From Thuidium tamariscinum (Eukaryota > Streptophyta > Bryopsida > Hypnales > Thuidiaceae): a DNA stretch of 64,000 nucleotides. Location of the stretch: positions 27,791,501 through 27,855,500 of the forward strand of contig OX344749.2 of the NCBI GenBank assembly GCA_947034885.2, read 5' to 3'. Positions 62,367 through 64,000 of this stretch are shown here, piece by piece (within the stretch, counting starts at the first letter, position 1; every line of letters begins with the position of its first letter). Made by a program: the position numbers and the translations under genes. The notes beneath the pieces were generated by a model. It had not been told where the DNA came from, ran no database searches, and was given only the letters and a program-made list of their open reading frames with translations.

Positions 62367-62587
62367 TGTTAAGAATAATAGTCTATTATTGAATATGCTC
62401 TCCACTATAGTTATCTACAGTTCACTATAGTGATAAAGACAACTAGACATAAGATTAGAATCCTCTAGACCAATAGGAGAGAAGAACTACTCTTCTTCTC
62501 TCTTCTATATATATATTTGAAACTTCTTTCTAAAACTTCCTTTTCTTCTTGCATGTTTTGGTTTTGTTTTGTTTCCTATTTTCTACA
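62367..62587 (+). repeat. right LTR of the copia element
   Basis: 221 bp, starting TGTTAAGAAT directly after a purine tract (aaggaggag) and ending TTCTACA. It aligns end to end with the left LTR. Confidence 0.85.
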
Positions 62588-64000
62588 TATACAACATCAA
62601 TGAATAAAAAATTGATGACTACTTAGAAATTTATTATTAAATCCTGTATTTTTAGTCTTTTTTTCTACTATATCTATAAAATAGATTGGAATGTGTGGAC
62701 CCTATAATTATTATCACATTAAAAATTTAGAGTTAAAAATTCTCCATTTCAATTGGTGCCATATCTCTCCTTCAAATAGGTTGTCTTTAATTCTTCGCAT
62801 GTGGTTGAAGAATTCTTTATTTTCATTTCTTCTTATGTATACCCGCCTCCATGTATACATTCTACCATTCTTAAATATATCTGATATTGTCACATCAATC
62901 AAAAGAAGAATTTCTGTTTCTCAAATTTTGTGAAGGTTGTTTGGAGTCATGAAAGTCTAGAAATAAGACCTAAAAATTCTTCAAAGAGAGGCTTATTCCT
63001 TACCATTAGGATACATTCTTCTCCAAAAAAAATTTGAAAAATGCATGAAACTAATGGGTAGAATGAAAGTTTAGTTTTTTTGCTATTGATTTGATATCAT
63101 TCTATGGTAAAAAGACAATAAATCTTCTTGCTTTTTTTTCAAATCATACTGCAAGTGCATGACTTCCTAATATTGTTGCAATAAATTGTTAGCCATCCTT
63201 GAAAGCCAACCATGTAGGACTAAACCATTTACCATGAAATAAAAAAAATTCAAAATCCTAAACCTATGTAAAATTTGACAATAAATTCAAAACTTGTCTT
63301 GTACTATATCCTGAAAATATGGCTCCCCTCTACCAGAAATCCCCCCCCTAGCCCTCTAAAAATTGAGAGCCATTGATTTTTGCTTAAAAAAATCTACTTC
63401 CCCTTCCCTACAATGTCATTGATCTTAAAAAACAACTTGGGATATGTATATAGATACATATATAGACTTTGGCATATATTCCATATCAAATGCCAAAAAC
63501 CATCCCACCTGAAAATTACAAATAGAATGGAATGGGGGGGGGGGGGGGGGAAAGGGGCTAGATTATTTTTATTTTAATTATTTTTTGAGCTCACTAAGGG
63601 TGGCAAAGGTAGAAGGTGGATGTTTAATCAAATTCTTTTAATTTTTTAATCATACTTTTGGGTGGATAGAAACCTTTCCTCACTATCCACTCAAAAGACA
63701 TGACGTCCAACAAGACAAACCTATTAGATTGACAATCAAGCAATTCATGATCAACTAGAATTGAAGATCCAAAAGGCTATATATAAATAATGATAATAGA
63801 TTGCAACAAACATTGCCTCCTCGAGTTGACAAGTTCTTGCTCAAGTTTCTAGAAATATATTTAAAACTTTTAGATTTTCCAAAGTTTACACAAACAACAT
63901 AGGATGAAGAGTGAATTATTTTAGATAACAATGTCTGATGTGCTCAATAATAGAAGTGTGCCATTTAAGCCTTCTCAATGCAAAGATATCTCTTGAAAGG
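62588..64000. other. gene-free AT-rich DNA with a long G run
   Basis: No gene or bounded element is seen. An uninterrupted run of about 17 G lies at about 63,535-63,551, and a C run lies at about 63,340. Confidence 0.6.

Larger units (their letters stand above)
59232..62587 (+). mobile_element. broken Ty1/copia LTR retrotransposon
   Basis: Two TG...CA direct repeats bound the element, which is 3.36 kb long and much shorter than a full copia element. The flanks TATAT and TATAC look like a 5-bp target duplication with one change. A 'ttatcagcacg' primer-site-like sequence follows the left repeat and a purine tract precedes the right one. Recognisable parts are a GAG-pre-integrase-like piece (about 60,127-60,402, in inverted orientation), the start of reverse transcriptase (about 60,420-60,530) and an RT/RNase H region (about 61,100-61,990). 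It is clearly broken, with many lesions and internal rearrangement. LTRs about 85 percent alike by eye suggest an old insertion. Confidence 0.85.

Noticed and set aside
62691-62933. 80-codon frame after the copia element
   Set aside because: AT-rich open frame by chance, also open on the other strand, with no supporting signal.
1-64000. tRNA, rRNA and CRISPR arrays
   Set aside because: I scanned by eye for conserved T-loop words, rRNA blocks and evenly spaced short repeats and saw none convincing.

Overview
The window is nuclear DNA from a green land plant. Four long multi-exon host genes have GT-AG introns and plant-type products, and they sit in very AT-rich intergenic DNA. A plastid-type MurJ lipid II flippase, the small exons and the high AT content suggest a seedless plant, most likely a moss-like bryophyte. 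That placement is inference. No rRNA, tRNA, CRISPR or bacterial operon structure was seen.

Layout: 1-9.2 kb is gene-free AT-rich DNA with decayed repeats. A short TA-flanked inverted-repeat element lies at 9.3-9.6 kb. From 9.6 to 17.6 kb is a half-size ABC transporter of the TAP/ABCB26 type (17 coding exons, + strand). From 21.0 to 23.9 kb is a MurJ-type flippase with a plastid-like leader (- strand), whose first intron is built of tandem repeats. From 27.4 to 29.6 kb is a CGLD27/Ycf36-like (DUF1230) plastid membrane protein (+ strand). From about 33.0 to 48.7 kb is a direct tandem duplication of a roughly 4.8-kb unit. Each copy carries a small two-exon gene of unknown family, and the second copy is split by a 6.03-kb insertion (39,279-45,313). 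The insertion has terminal inverted repeats and two convergent genes: a 395-residue protein with a ubiquitin-like C-terminus, and a coiled-coil protein with transposase-like segments. From 51.4 to 58.6 kb is VPS41 (19 exons, - strand). From 59.2 to 62.6 kb is a broken Ty1/copia LTR element. The rest is AT-rich.

For ABC/TAP, MurJ, CGLD27 and VPS41 I assembled exon chains by hand from splice sites. Each chain keeps one open frame: 2304, 2052, 909 and 2982 nt. Three of the four host genes look plastid-directed. VPS41 is the HOPS tethering subunit acting at the vacuole. The most novel parts are the 6-kb inserted element, the duplicated small gene with patchwork identity, and a possible 29-nt micro-exon made by duplication inside MurJ intron 1.
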